Below are positions 35,461 through 44,619 of a stretch of DNA of 64,000 nucleotides, piece by piece. The position numbers were made by a program, and so were the translations under genes. The stretch covers positions 310,001 through 374,000 of the forward strand of contig CBDDEN010000009.1 in the NCBI GenBank assembly GCA_965226925.1, in the 5' to 3' direction. Each line of letters opens with the position of its first letter. The stretch's first letter is position 1. The DNA is from CBDDCX01 sp965226925 (GTDB lineage: Bacteria > Gemmatimonadota > Gemmatimonadetes > Longimicrobiales > Gaopeijiaceae). The notes below the pieces were generated by a model. The model was not told where the DNA came from, did no database searches, and saw nothing but the letters and a program-made list of their open reading frames with translations.

Positions 35461-36951
35461 ATGCCATCAGCCGAGACGGGTACCGGTGCGCCCCTAGCGG
35501 AACGCTATCGCGTTCTTCTGGATATCGGCCGCACGCTCACAGGAACGCTCAGTCCGGAGGATCTCTACCGGAGCATCTACCGGGAGACCGCGAGGGTGGT
35601 CGAGGCGGGCGGTTTCTATATTTCGCTCTACGACGCGCAAGCAGATCTCGCCACCGTGGTGTTCTACGCGGACCGCGGTGAGGAGAGCAGATGTGACATC
35701 ACTTACAAGGGCTCGGACAGCGAGGTCATCCGAACCGGAAAGTCCACCGTCGTCGAGGATCGGCTGAAGGCCGACTCCGTAATGCTGCTGGGCGATGACG
35801 AGACCGAGATCACTCGGTCCGCCATCTCCGCGCCACTCATGTACAAGGGGGTGGTCCGGGGTGCCTTGAGCACGCAGAGTTATCGCCCCAACGGGTACGA
35901 CGCCGAGGATCTCGAGTTGTTGGAGGGGATCGCGGATCTCGCGGCCGTGGCCATCGAAGACGCCCGGCACGTAACGGAGTTGGCCCAGCGCTCACGTGAA
36001 GCGGAGAAGCTCGAGGAGATCGGTCGGGCCCTTACGAGTTCCCTCGACTTCGAGGAGGTGATGGCGCGGGTCTCGGCCGCGGCGATGGATCTTCTGGATG
36101 CCGACGGCGCCGGTGTGTGGACCTTCGAAAACACCGTCGCGACCGTGAGGAACTCAGTGGGCGAGATCCAGGTCCCGGTGGGAGCGACTTGGGACATGGA
36201 AGGTCCCGTGTACGACACATTGGTGAGTGAAGGCAAAGCGCTGGTCATCAACGACCTCGCAGCCAGCCCGCTCGTTCCGGATCACATGAGGGAGTTCCTC
36301 GAGGGGGGGAGCGGAATGGCCATCCCCCTGGTGATCGGCGAGCGCGTCGCCGGTGCCTTGGCGGCCGGGTCGCGCGCGATCAGGGGCTTTTCCGAGTACG
36401 ACACCGGCTTGCTCACCCGGTTGGCGGGTCAAGCTTCCGTGGCCCTGGACAACGCCGAGCTTCACGGCAACATCCAGGCCCTCTCTCTCACCGACGTGTT
36501 GACGGGTCTCCCCAGCCGGAGACGTCTGCAACTTCATCTCGAGCGAGAAGTGGCCGCCGCGCGAAGAGGCAGACGACTGGCCCTCGTGCTGTTCGACCTG
36601 GACGACTTCAAGCACTACAACGACACCTTGGGTCACGTCGTGGGCGATCAGATTCTGAAGGCCTTCGGGCGTGTGCTGGCGGATGAAAACCGGGCCATGA
36701 ACCTCGTCGCCAGGTTTGGCGGTGACGAGTTCGTTTCCGTGCTGTCGGAGAGCAACGAAGAAGGTGCCCGAGGTTATCTGGAGAGGGTGGAGGCTCGAGT
36801 CCGAGCGGACCGGGTCTTGGCTCCGCACGGGGTGACGGTCAGTTCCGGCATCGCCCACTTCGAGACCGATCAGATGGTGGGGGTAGACGAGTTGATCCAG
36901 TCGGCCGACCGGCACATGTACAAGCACAAGGAGCGCCCCAAGCGCACCTGA
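35461..36951 (+). CDS. GAF-GAF-GGDEF diguanylate cyclase
   Basis: Predicted to make cyclic di-GMP. It has 496 residues: a first GAF domain (about 15-165), a second GAF domain (about 185-330; EEIGRALTSSLDFEEVMARV start, AGQASVALDNAELHGNIQAL end) and a GGDEF domain (about 340-490). The latter contains SLTDVLTGLPSRRRLQLHL, FDLDDFKHYNDTLGHVVGD and the intact GGDEF at residues 420-424. The RxxD inhibitory site that usually precedes GGDEF is absent, so product inhibition is probably lacking. There are no membrane helices, so it is a cytoplasmic sensor of unknown ligand. No EAL or HD-GYP gene is nearby. Confidence 0.93.
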   Translation: MPSAETGTGAPLAERYRVLLDIGRTLTGTLSPEDLYRSIYRETARVVEAGGFYISLYDAQADLATVVFYADRGEESRCDITYKGSDSEVIRTGKSTVVEDRLKADSVMLLGDDETEITRSAISAPLMYKGVVRGALSTQSYRPNGYDAEDLELLEGIADLAAVAIEDARHVTELAQRSREAEKLEEIGRALTSSLDFEEVMARVSAAAMDLLDADGAGVWTFENTVATVRNSVGEIQVPVGATWDMEGPVYDTLVSEGKALVINDLAASPLVPDHMREFLEGGSGMAIPLVIGERVAGALAAGSRAIRGFSEYDTGLLTRLAGQASVALDNAELHGNIQALSLTDVLTGLPSRRRLQLHLEREVAAARRGRRLALVLFDLDDFKHYNDTLGHVVGDQILKAFGRVLADENRAMNLVARFGGDEFVSVLSESNEEGARGYLERVEARVRADRVLAPHGVTVSSGIAHFETDQMVGVDELIQSADRHMYKHKERPKRT

Positions 36952-36979
36952 CTCGAGTCGGGGGGGTCCCGCTCCCGCG

Positions 36980-38287
36980 TCAGCCTACCGAAGCGCCTCT
37001 ACCCGTCACCTCGACCTCCCATGTCTCCGGGTCCACCATGGGTTGCCAGACCTGGACGACCGGGAACGTCGACAGGAACCACCTCACAGCGTAGAGGAAC
37101 AGGCCCAAGAACATGAGGCCTACCAGGAACTCGGTCGCTCCGATGGTGGGCGTGTCGTGATCTCGAATGGAGGGCGCCACCATGAGGTGCTTCTCCAGCC
37201 AGAGACCGGCGAAGATCGAAAAGGTGACGGTACGGAAGAACGTAGGGTTCATCTTCGCCTTCCGCCCCATCAGCAGCGCGAAGGGTATAACGAAGCACAA
37301 CACGATCACCATGAGAGACAGCTTGCCCCAGGGCTCCTCGGCCCTGTGGATGATCCAGGCCTGCTCCCACGGCAGCTTGCCGTACCAGATCACCAGGTAC
37401 TGGGCAAAGAACAAGTAGGCCCAAAACACGCAGAAGGCGAAGCTCAGCTTACCAAGATCGTGGAGTTGTTGGCGCCCCATGACCTTGTCGAAGTAGTCGT
37501 CCCGCTTTTTCAACAGCGTCACCGCACAGGCCGTGGCGGCGATGCCACTCCAGAACGCCCCCATGAAGAACCAGGGGCCCATCATGGTCGAGAACCAGTG
37601 CGGCTCGAGTGACATGACCCAGTCGTACGCCAGTATGCTCATGACCAGGGCGTAGACGATCACGAACGCCGGAGCCAGCTTGGTCATGCGTCGATAAGAA
37701 TGGGTCTCCTCGGTTTCCTGGCCCCTCCAGGCGTGCGTCAGACGCTCCCGCCACTCCACCCGGCCGGGATCGGGATCCCCGTCGTCCTTGGCCAAACCCA
37801 TGTCCGGACGGAGCGCCATGTACGCGAAGTACAGCGACATGCCGAACAGGACCACCACGCCCACGACGTTCCGCGTCACCAGGAACGGCATGTTGAGGTA
37901 GGCCACCTTCTTCTGGAGGATGGGGTCGTGCGCCACCTCGGCGATCCAGGGGAAGAACGACTCCCCGAGGCCCAACATGGGCAACAGCATGACGAACGAG
38001 ATGGGAAGGAACGCCACGAACGACAGGCTCACCCTGCGGACCGACCAGTTCCACTTCGACTTCGTGATCCAGGTCGCAACGGTGAGCAGCATGGCCCCGG
38101 CGGCCACGTTCGTGAAGAACAGCCAGTTGGACACGTAAGACTGCCAGGCCCGGTCCGCATCGGTGCTGAGCGCGAAGACGAAGCCCGCCAAGCCCACCAT
38201 AAACATCCCCACGAACAGCATGTTCGCGTTCTTGGAGCGAGGTAGGTAGCGGATCGGGATCTCGGAAGGGACGTGCATGTGGCTCAT
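36980..38287 (-). CDS. actF: alternative complex III subunit ActF (NrfD-like quinol-binding membrane protein homologue)
   Basis: The 435-residue integral membrane protein has about ten hydrophobic helices, e.g. MLFVGMFMVGLAGFVFAL and VVGVVVLFGMSLYFAYMAL. Order and context (last gene of actABCDEF) identify ActF, a peripheral-rim membrane subunit of the quinol:electron-acceptor oxidoreductase that replaces the bc1 complex. The N terminus RYLPRSKNANMLFVG precedes the first helix. The start ATG lies three bases from the actE stop. No cytochrome oxidase genes follow, unlike many act operons; the next gene is the divergent-ending diguanylate cyclase. Confidence 0.9.
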   Translation of the reverse strand: MSHMHVPSEIPIRYLPRSKNANMLFVGMFMVGLAGFVFALSTDADRAWQSYVSNWLFFTNVAAGAMLLTVATWITKSKWNWSVRRVSLSFVAFLPISFVMLLPMLGLGESFFPWIAEVAHDPILQKKVAYLNMPFLVTRNVVGVVVLFGMSLYFAYMALRPDMGLAKDDGDPDPGRVEWRERLTHAWRGQETEETHSYRRMTKLAPAFVIVYALVMSILAYDWVMSLEPHWFSTMMGPWFFMGAFWSGIAATACAVTLLKKRDDYFDKVMGRQQLHDLGKLSFAFCVFWAYLFFAQYLVIWYGKLPWEQAWIIHRAEEPWGKLSLMVIVLCFVIPFALLMGRKAKMNPTFFRTVTFSIFAGLWLEKHLMVAPSIRDHDTPTIGATEFLVGLMFLGLFLYAVRWFLSTFPVVQVWQPMVDPETWEVEVTGRGASVG

Positions 38288-38290
38288 GGC

Positions 38291-38905
38291 CTATTCATCC
38301 CCCCCGGCCGGCTCGTTGCCGGCCTGACGCTGCAGCACACGGACATAGTTCACGATGTTCCAACGGTCGAAGTGACTGATCTGATGGCCGTAGGGCGGCA
38401 TGAGGCCTCGACCGACACGCATGATCCCGTAGATGTACCCGTCGCTGTACCCGGCCACCACCGGACCCGACAGGTTGAACGCGATCAGGAGCGGATACTT
38501 GTCGATGATACTGGCCTGCGCCCCCACGCCGGCCGGACCGTGACACACGGCGCACATACGATTGAACAGCACTTCGCCACGGGCCAACGAAGCCTCGTCG
38601 GCCGCGACCGGGTTGGGCAACGTCTGCACGAGGGGTTGGAAGAGATCCGCCTGTCCGAACGGAGGGGCGTTGAAGCCCCGTTCCGGCTGTCCGGTGTTCA
38701 ACTGACCGGGCCCGGGAGTGATGTTGCCGGCCGCGAACGGCACGCTGTTGGACGGAGGTGCGAGCGTGTTCTCGTAAGGGTCGAAGGACCGCGAATCACG
38801 CATGTGGCGGCCGAACCAGTACGCCATGACATCGTCCAGAGGGCTGCATGCGCTCGCTAATACGAGCAGAGCCAGAACCGCCCCGGAGCGCGCTCTACGA
38901 AGCAT
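38291..38905 (-). CDS. actE: alternative complex III monohaem cytochrome c lipoprotein ActE
   Basis: The 204-residue protein has a lipoprotein signal (AVLALLVLASAC, lipidated Cys20) and one haem c site CAVCH at residues 118-122, with a possible distal Met in RVGRGLMPPYGHQI. It anchors in the membrane and passes electrons from the complex towards the oxidase. The conserved MRDSRSFDPYENTLAPP segment is typical of ActE. It overlaps the end of actD by eleven bases and is followed three bases later by actF. Confidence 0.92.
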   Translation of the reverse strand: MLRRARSGAVLALLVLASACSPLDDVMAYWFGRHMRDSRSFDPYENTLAPPSNSVPFAAGNITPGPGQLNTGQPERGFNAPPFGQADLFQPLVQTLPNPVAADEASLARGEVLFNRMCAVCHGPAGVGAQASIIDKYPLLIAFNLSGPVVAGYSDGYIYGIMRVGRGLMPPYGHQISHFDRWNIVNYVRVLQRQAGNEPAGGDE

Positions 38906-39425
38906 GGGCCACCCCCGAGGGATCTTCCCGCAACTCGACCGGATCCTGTCCTTTTAGAATGCCGCGGGCCTCATCGACTCGGTCCGGAGGGGCCGTCACA
39001 TACACGCCGAAGCGACCCGCACTGAACTCTGGATCGTAGACCACCATGGGCTTCAGATAAGGAAGTCGACTGTTGATGAAGAGACCGATCACGGTCGAAA
39101 GAGCTCCGAACAGCACCATCATCTCGAAAGAGATGATGAAGTACGCCGGAATGGAGAGGATCGGCTTGCCGCCCGTGACGAGAGGCCAATCCATGGACGT
39201 GAACGATGTGAAGGCAAACCCCCCGGCGGCCCCGCAGAGTCCTCCGGCGAGCGTCCAGACGCGCACGGGACTCTGGTCGTAGCCCAGGGCGGCCTCGATG
39301 TGGTGATCCGGATAGGGCATGTAGGCGGTGATCTTCTTGAGTCCGGTCGCCCGCAACTGCTCGATCGCGTTGACCGCAGAGTCGACGTACTCGTATGAGG
39401 CCAGCAGGCCCGTCGTGGCACTCAT
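38895..39425 (-). CDS. actD: alternative complex III membrane subunit ActD (DUF3341)
   Basis: A 176-residue protein with an N-terminal soluble part (GLLASYEYVDSAVNAIEQLR, ITAYMPYPDHHIEAALGY) and two membrane helices (AGGLCGAAGGFAFTSFTS region and FEMMVLFGALSTVIGLFI). The open frame reaches 39743, but the ATG at 39425 overlaps the actC stop (ATGA) and gives the expected DUF3341 N terminus. In known structures ActD helps hold the membrane arm together; it carries no cofactor. Confidence 0.92.
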   Translation of the reverse strand: MSATTGLLASYEYVDSAVNAIEQLRATGLKKITAYMPYPDHHIEAALGYDQSPVRVWTLAGGLCGAAGGFAFTSFTSMDWPLVTGGKPILSIPAYFIISFEMMVLFGALSTVIGLFINSRLPYLKPMVVYDPEFSAGRFGVYVTAPPDRVDEARGILKGQDPVELREDPSGVAHAS

Positions 39426-40813
39426 CCGACACCTCCTTCCCCACCGGCGTGGGCAGGTGCGGCGCTGCGCATGGGCGTGGGCAGCACCTCCTTCAACTCT
39501 GCGATGGCCACCACGGGTATCAGCCGCGTGAAGAGGAGGAACCAGAAGCCGAACCAGGCGAAGCTCCCCACCAGGATCCCCATCTCCACCGCCGACGGCC
39601 GATACAGGCCCCACGCGAACGGCTCGTACTCGTGGTGAAGCGAGGTGACGATGATCACGTAACGTTCGAACCACATCCCGATGTTGATGAAGATCGAGAT
39701 CGTGAACAAGGCGGGAATGGAGTATCTGACGCGCTTGAACCACAGCATGACCGGAACGAGCCCGTTACACACCAGCATGGTCCACGAGGCCCACCAATAG
39801 TGACCGAAGAGCCTCTCCCAGAAGGCCGCCCGCTCTACTTCCTCACCGCTGTACCACGCCATGAAGAACTCGGATAGGTAGGCGTAGAACACGATCATCG
39901 ACGTCAACAGGCACAGCTTCGCCATGGCGTCGTAGTGCTTGGTCGTCAGGTACGCCTCGAGGCCGAAGACCTTCCGGAGCGGGACGGTGAGGGTGATCAC
40001 CATGGCGACGCCAGAGAAGATGGCGCCGGCAACGAAGTAGGGGGCGAAAATGGTGGCGTGCCAGCCCGGTACGATACTGACGGCGAAGTCCCAGGAGACC
40101 ACCGAGTGCACCGAGAGGACCAGCGGAGTCGCCAGGGCGGCCAGGAAGATGTAAGCCTTACCGAAGTGATGCCATTCGCGGTCGGTGCCGCGCCATCCCA
40201 ACGAAATGAACTTATAGAGCTTCTTTCTGAAGCCCGTCGCAGCGTCACGCGCGGCGGCGAGGTCAGGAATCGTTCCCAGGTAGAAGAAGACCGCCGACAC
40301 CGTGAAGTAGGTGGTCACCGCGAAGACGTCCCATACGAGGGGCGAGCGGAAGTTCGGCCAGAGGAAGCGGCTATTCGGGTAAGGGATCAGCCAGTAGGCG
40401 TGCCAAACGCGTCCCACGTGAATGAGGGGGAACAGTCCGGCCGTCATGACCGCGAACACCGTCATGGCCTCCGCGGCTCGGTAGATCGACTGTCGCCAGG
40501 GGGCTCGGAAGAGGAAGAGGATCGCCGAGATCAACGTGCCCGAGTGGGCGATACCGACCCAGAACACGAAGGTCGTAATGTAGACTCCCCAACCCACGGG
40601 GCTCGTGAGGCCGGTGACGCCGATGCCCTGGACGATCTGAATGCTCCAGGAAACCGCCGCGAGTCCTATCCCGGCGACGGCCAACCCGAGAAGCAGCCAC
40701 CAACCGATCCCCGGCTTGCCGAGAGAGACGAGGACGTCACGGTTGACCTGATCGAGCTTTTGCAGGTCGGGATGGGGTACCGCTCCCCTGTGTTCCTTCG
40801 TCGCGGTAGCCAT
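39422..40813 (-). CDS. actC: alternative complex III quinol-binding membrane subunit ActC (NrfD/PsrC family)
   Basis: The NrfD-like protein (463 residues) has ten predicted membrane helices and is the main site of menaquinol oxidation and a candidate proton pathway. Recognisable are VGWGVYITTFVFWVGIAHSG, RSPLVWDVFAVTTYFTVSA and WHATIFAPYFVAGAIFSG. The open frame starts with a TTG at 40816; the ATG at 40813 shares one base with the actB stop (TGATG) and follows GGAGAG, so it is chosen. The 3' end overlaps actD by four bases. Confidence 0.93.
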   Translation of the reverse strand: MATATKEHRGAVPHPDLQKLDQVNRDVLVSLGKPGIGWWLLLGLAVAGIGLAAVSWSIQIVQGIGVTGLTSPVGWGVYITTFVFWVGIAHSGTLISAILFLFRAPWRQSIYRAAEAMTVFAVMTAGLFPLIHVGRVWHAYWLIPYPNSRFLWPNFRSPLVWDVFAVTTYFTVSAVFFYLGTIPDLAAARDAATGFRKKLYKFISLGWRGTDREWHHFGKAYIFLAALATPLVLSVHSVVSWDFAVSIVPGWHATIFAPYFVAGAIFSGVAMVITLTVPLRKVFGLEAYLTTKHYDAMAKLCLLTSMIVFYAYLSEFFMAWYSGEEVERAAFWERLFGHYWWASWTMLVCNGLVPVMLWFKRVRYSIPALFTISIFINIGMWFERYVIIVTSLHHEYEPFAWGLYRPSAVEMGILVGSFAWFGFWFLLFTRLIPVVAIAELKEVLPTPMRSAAPAHAGGEGGVG

Positions 40814-43800
40814 CAATGCTCTCCCGATTCCAACTCGTGGAACGTGACCTTCTTCAAGTAGCTCACCGCCGGTTGAGTGTTGATGAGCTCGTCAAGCACC
40901 CGGTAGACCCTTGCATTCTGGACCGACCGGGCCACCCGGGAGCGGGTATCTCGGATGTTGCCGAAGACGATGGCCTCCGCCGGACAACTCTGCTGACAGG
41001 CCGGGATGATCTCGCCGTCGCGTATCGTGCTCCCCTCGACGGCGGCGCGGTCCTGAGCTCCGCGGATCCGATGAATGCAGAACGAGCACTTCTCCATGAT
41101 CCCGTTCTCGCGCACGGTCACATCCGGGTTGAACGCCCAGTTCATGGGCTCCGGAACGTGTCCCAGGCCTTCACGCACCGGCTCCTCGTCCGTGAACGTG
41201 TACCAGTTGTAGACCCGGACCTTGTAGGGGCAGTTGTTCAGGCAGTACCGCGTACCGACGCAGCGGTTATAGACCTGTGTGTTGATCCCGTCCGGCGTGT
41301 GGTAGGTGGCGTAGACCGGGCAAACGGGCTCGCAAGGCGCGTTGCCGCAGTGCTGACAGATCATCGGCATGAAACGCACGTCGAGCGGGCCGGCGTGGCT
41401 CGCGTCGACCGCCTCGTAGTACCGCTCGAGGCGGATCCACCCCATGTCGCGGCCCATGGTCACCTGGCTCTCTCCGACCCAGGCCACGTTGTTCTCCGAC
41501 TGGCAGGCCGTGACGCAAGCGCTGCACCCCGTGCACTTGTCGAGGTCGATGGTCATGGCCCATCTCGGCGTCTCCGCATCTCCGTACTCGCCGTGTTGGG
41601 CTCCCTCCAGAGGGAAGTCCTGGGCACGGCCTTCGGTCTCGACCGGAACGAAGCCACCGACTCCCTGCAGCTCCTTGAGCGGCCCGTGCGCGTCCTCTTC
41701 TTCGGCGTGCTCGGCCTCCGCCGTCAACGCCGCCAAGGCCACGGCGGGCGTGATGGGACGATTGCTCTGCACATCCGACCCGGCGATGGAGGCAAGGGGC
41801 CGGCGCCGACCCGTGGGCGTCACCGTCACCTTCGTGGCGAAGTGGACCAGACCACCCGACAAAGCCTCGGACTCGGCCGGCAGAAGGTCAAGCGGATTCA
41901 CACCGTTACCATCGGTGAAACGCCCCGCTCCCTCGTGCCCACCTCCCATCGGTATGGCGACCACGTTCTCTCGGATGCCCGGATAGGTCCAGACCGGCAC
42001 CTCCACGGAGCCGTGGTCGGTCGACAGGATGACCAAGTCTCCGTTTCGTAGCCCCAGCGATTCCGCCCGGTCCGGATGCATCTCCACCCAGGAATGCCAG
42101 GTGATCTTGCTGACTGGGTCGGGAAGCTCGTGAAGCCACGGCCTGTTGGAGTTCAGGGCGCCGTCACCGAACCGCGATGACGGATAGACCATGAGGTGGA
42201 GGTCCCCACGGCCGTCGAAGTCAGGCTGATCGAAGACAAGCGCCCGATCAGGCTGGCGAAGCTGTTCCCTCATCCCACCCACGTCGGAGCCGAGGCGGAC
42301 TACACCGGACTTGAGTGCCTCCTGCCAAAAGGCCTCGAAGTCGGCCATACCGGCCGACCGGGCCACCGTCTGCCAGCGCGACCGGAGCCGATCGTAGAAG
42401 GTCTCAGACCCCAGGTTCCGTCCCATTCGCGAGGCTACCGAGAGGAGTACGTCGCCCGTCTGCCTTCCGTCGAAGTGGGGCACCGGCCGCATGGCCGGTT
42501 GCCGCAGCGCCCACAAGCCGGGCCGCACGGCCGAATCGCCCCAGGACTCGAGGAAGTGCCGGTCCGGGAGAATCAGGTCAGCCAACGCCGACGTCTCATC
42601 AGGAGCCGACGCGAACGACACCTTGAACGGCACGCTCTCGAATGCCTCGCGGAACCCCGATGACGCCGGCAGCGCGTAGACCGGATTGCTGCCGTGGACC
42701 ATGAGCGCACCCACGGAGCCCTGACCGATCAGCTGCATCAGCCGCTGCACCCCGCCGTATCCGAAGGCGGGAGCGTTGAGCTGGGGCGTGTCGTAGTGGA
42801 CGGTCCGACCCACGTTGTCGGCCACCGAGTTCAGTACTGCCACCGCAAGGTTGGCCGCCGTGGCGTTCCGGTGTAGGCCGGCCACGCCCGGCCCCACGGC
42901 CAGGCTAGGCCCGGCTTCCGCAAACCGAATAGCCAACTCGCGTATGCTGTCGGCGGAGACGCCCGTGGCGTCGGCCACGTTCTCAGGAGTGTAGGCGTTG
43001 ACTATGTCCCGGTACGGTCCGGCTCCGGCGCCTGCGCCGGAGATCACATTGGCCATCGCGAGAGCGATCAGCGCCTCCGTGCCCGGCTCGATCGGCAGCC
43101 ACTCGTCCGCGTTCTGACCCGTCAAGGAGAGTCGGGACCCGACGAATACGAAGCGGCCTTTGTCGCCCTGCTCATCGACCCCACTCATCCTGGCGAAGCC
43201 ACGCCCATCCCGCACCGGCGAGAGCCAGCTCTCGAGGAAGTCGGCCCCGAACGAAACGAGCAGGCGGGCCTCCTCGATGTCGTACCACGGGATCACGTTC
43301 CTCCCGAAGGCGATGCGGCTCGCCTCGCGGAGCGGAGCGTCGGCCAGCGGATCGAAGCGGATCACGCCTCCACCCGTGGTGGCGGCGAACTCCTCGAAGA
43401 GCAACATGAACGACGGCCCGGCCAGCCCCCCGGCCAAAGTCATATGCTGCCCCGCCGCACTCAGCCCGTCGGCCAACCGCTGCTCCGCCTCGTCCCATGA
43501 AATCGGTTGAAGCTCGCCGTTCTGGCGTGCCATGGGCCCGGTGTAGCGGTCGGGATTATAGAGTCCCTGGATGCTCGAGTGTCCTCGCGAGCACAAGGCT
43601 CCACGTGAGACGGGGTGGTCGGGATTTCCCTCGACCTTTACGACCCGGCCCTCCCTGGTGCGGACCCACATGCCGCATCCGGCTTCACACTCGCCGCACA
43701 CGGACGTGTACCAGGTGGAGACACCGGGAGTGATCTCTTCCGGGGGAACCACATAAGGAATCAGACGTTCGACACTCTCGGTCGAGCACCCCACCATACC

Positions 43801-43863
43801 GGCCCCGGCTCCGCTGACGCTGAGAACCTTGAGGAACTCGCGTCTTTTCAGTCCGTCGCTCAT
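40813..43863 (-). CDS. actB: alternative complex III iron-sulfur subunit ActB (fused molybdopterin-like and ferredoxin domains)
   Basis: The 1016-residue protein is exported by Tat (KRREFLKVL). Its N-terminal two thirds resemble a molybdopterin oxidoreductase, which in characterised ActB carries no Mo. The C-terminal part is a four-cluster ferredoxin-like domain: CTGCSACVTACQSENN, CQHCGNAPCEPVCPV, CVGTRYCLNNCPYKVR and CSFCIHRIRG plus ACQQSCPAEA. It transfers electrons from quinol to the haem subunits. The N-terminal domain also has a CGECEAGCG ... LCSRG motif, enough ligands for an additional cluster. The stop overlaps the actC start. Confidence 0.94.
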   Translation of the reverse strand: MSDGLKRREFLKVLSVSGAGAGMVGCSTESVERLIPYVVPPEEITPGVSTWYTSVCGECEAGCGMWVRTREGRVVKVEGNPDHPVSRGALCSRGHSSIQGLYNPDRYTGPMARQNGELQPISWDEAEQRLADGLSAAGQHMTLAGGLAGPSFMLLFEEFAATTGGGVIRFDPLADAPLREASRIAFGRNVIPWYDIEEARLLVSFGADFLESWLSPVRDGRGFARMSGVDEQGDKGRFVFVGSRLSLTGQNADEWLPIEPGTEALIALAMANVISGAGAGAGPYRDIVNAYTPENVADATGVSADSIRELAIRFAEAGPSLAVGPGVAGLHRNATAANLAVAVLNSVADNVGRTVHYDTPQLNAPAFGYGGVQRLMQLIGQGSVGALMVHGSNPVYALPASSGFREAFESVPFKVSFASAPDETSALADLILPDRHFLESWGDSAVRPGLWALRQPAMRPVPHFDGRQTGDVLLSVASRMGRNLGSETFYDRLRSRWQTVARSAGMADFEAFWQEALKSGVVRLGSDVGGMREQLRQPDRALVFDQPDFDGRGDLHLMVYPSSRFGDGALNSNRPWLHELPDPVSKITWHSWVEMHPDRAESLGLRNGDLVILSTDHGSVEVPVWTYPGIRENVVAIPMGGGHEGAGRFTDGNGVNPLDLLPAESEALSGGLVHFATKVTVTPTGRRRPLASIAGSDVQSNRPITPAVALAALTAEAEHAEEEDAHGPLKELQGVGGFVPVETEGRAQDFPLEGAQHGEYGDAETPRWAMTIDLDKCTGCSACVTACQSENNVAWVGESQVTMGRDMGWIRLERYYEAVDASHAGPLDVRFMPMICQHCGNAPCEPVCPVYATYHTPDGINTQVYNRCVGTRYCLNNCPYKVRVYNWYTFTDEEPVREGLGHVPEPMNWAFNPDVTVRENGIMEKCSFCIHRIRGAQDRAAVEGSTIRDGEIIPACQQSCPAEAIVFGNIRDTRSRVARSVQNARVYRVLDELINTQPAVSYLKKVTFHELESGEH

Positions 43864-43879
43864 CGACTTGGTCCTGGTA

Positions 43880-44431
43880 TCAGTAGTGGCAGACCGCGCA
43901 GTCCCTCGAGACGTCGCGTTCGACGTGACAGGTCACGCACCAACCCATCGCCAGCGGCTGGTTGACCTCCTCGAGGACACCCATCTCCTGCACCTGCCCG
44001 TGACATTCGGCGCAATCGACCTCAGCGGCGACATGTCTCATGTGCGGAAAGTGGACGTGATCGGCGACCTTATATATGCGAACCCAGGGAATGGGCTCCT
44101 GGTTGGTCCAGTACTCGCGCACCTTCGCTATCTCGGCCTGCTGTCGCTCGTCGGTCCCACCGATGATCTGATGACACCCGATGCAGGTTCTCACGGGCGG
44201 GATGCCGGCGTCCACCGATCGCTCTGCCGAGAAGTGACAGTACTGGCAGTCGATCTGGTCTACGCCCGCATGAATATCATGAGGAAAAGCGATCGGTTGG
44301 ACGACTTCGGTGGTCGCCCCGCCCGCCGCTTCCGGCTCCTGCGCCGCACTGCTGTCCCGGGTCTGAACGAAGGCCAAAGAACCCAAGGTTGCGAGCGCGA
44401 CGATCGAGGCAATGATCCATCGCTTCGTCAT
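43880..44431 (-). CDS. actA: alternative complex III pentahaem cytochrome c ActA
   Basis: The 183-residue exported cytochrome starts the act operon. It has an N-terminal membrane anchor or signal (IIASIVALATLGSLAFV) and five CxxCH sites: CQYCH (62-66), CIGCH (83-87), CAECH (140-144), CVTCH (165-169) and CAVCH (178-182), the last only one residue from the end. Additional His (FPHDIHAG, HFPHMRH) are probable distal ligands. Five haems are standard for ActA. A candidate promoter lies at 44494-44522. Confidence 0.94.
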   Translation of the reverse strand: MTKRWIIASIVALATLGSLAFVQTRDSSAAQEPEAAGGATTEVVQPIAFPHDIHAGVDQIDCQYCHFSAERSVDAGIPPVRTCIGCHQIIGGTDERQQAEIAKVREYWTNQEPIPWVRIYKVADHVHFPHMRHVAAEVDCAECHGQVQEMGVLEEVNQPLAMGWCVTCHVERDVSRDCAVCHY

Positions 44432-44493
44432 AAAGCCCTGCCGCCCAGAAGAGGGGTGGGTGGGAGCAAGAGTCGTCTGTTTGAAACGGCAGG

Positions 44494-44522
44494 AACCTAC
44501 CGGTGCCCCGGGGTCGTGTCAA
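44494..44522 (-). promoter_or_regulatory. candidate sigma-70 promoter of the act operon
   Basis: On the minus strand TTGACA (44517-44522) is followed by a 17-base spacer and TAGGTT (44494-44499), about 60 bases before the actA start. The -35 is perfect; the -10 is moderate. Confidence 0.45.
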
Positions 44523-44619
44523 CGCTCTATAACCGCCCAAAAAGAACCTTTTTCTCCGCGTGAGTGTTATACTTTTTCCTTCTGGAACAGGCCTCGGAGA
44601 ACCCGGACCGGAGTAGGAC

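Noticed and set aside
40816..42051. Plus-strand open frame of 411 codons
   Set aside because: Antisense to actB, whose cysteine motifs are unmistakable.
44568..44573. TATACT as a -10 for the moxR operon
   Set aside because: There is no acceptable -35 at the right distance.
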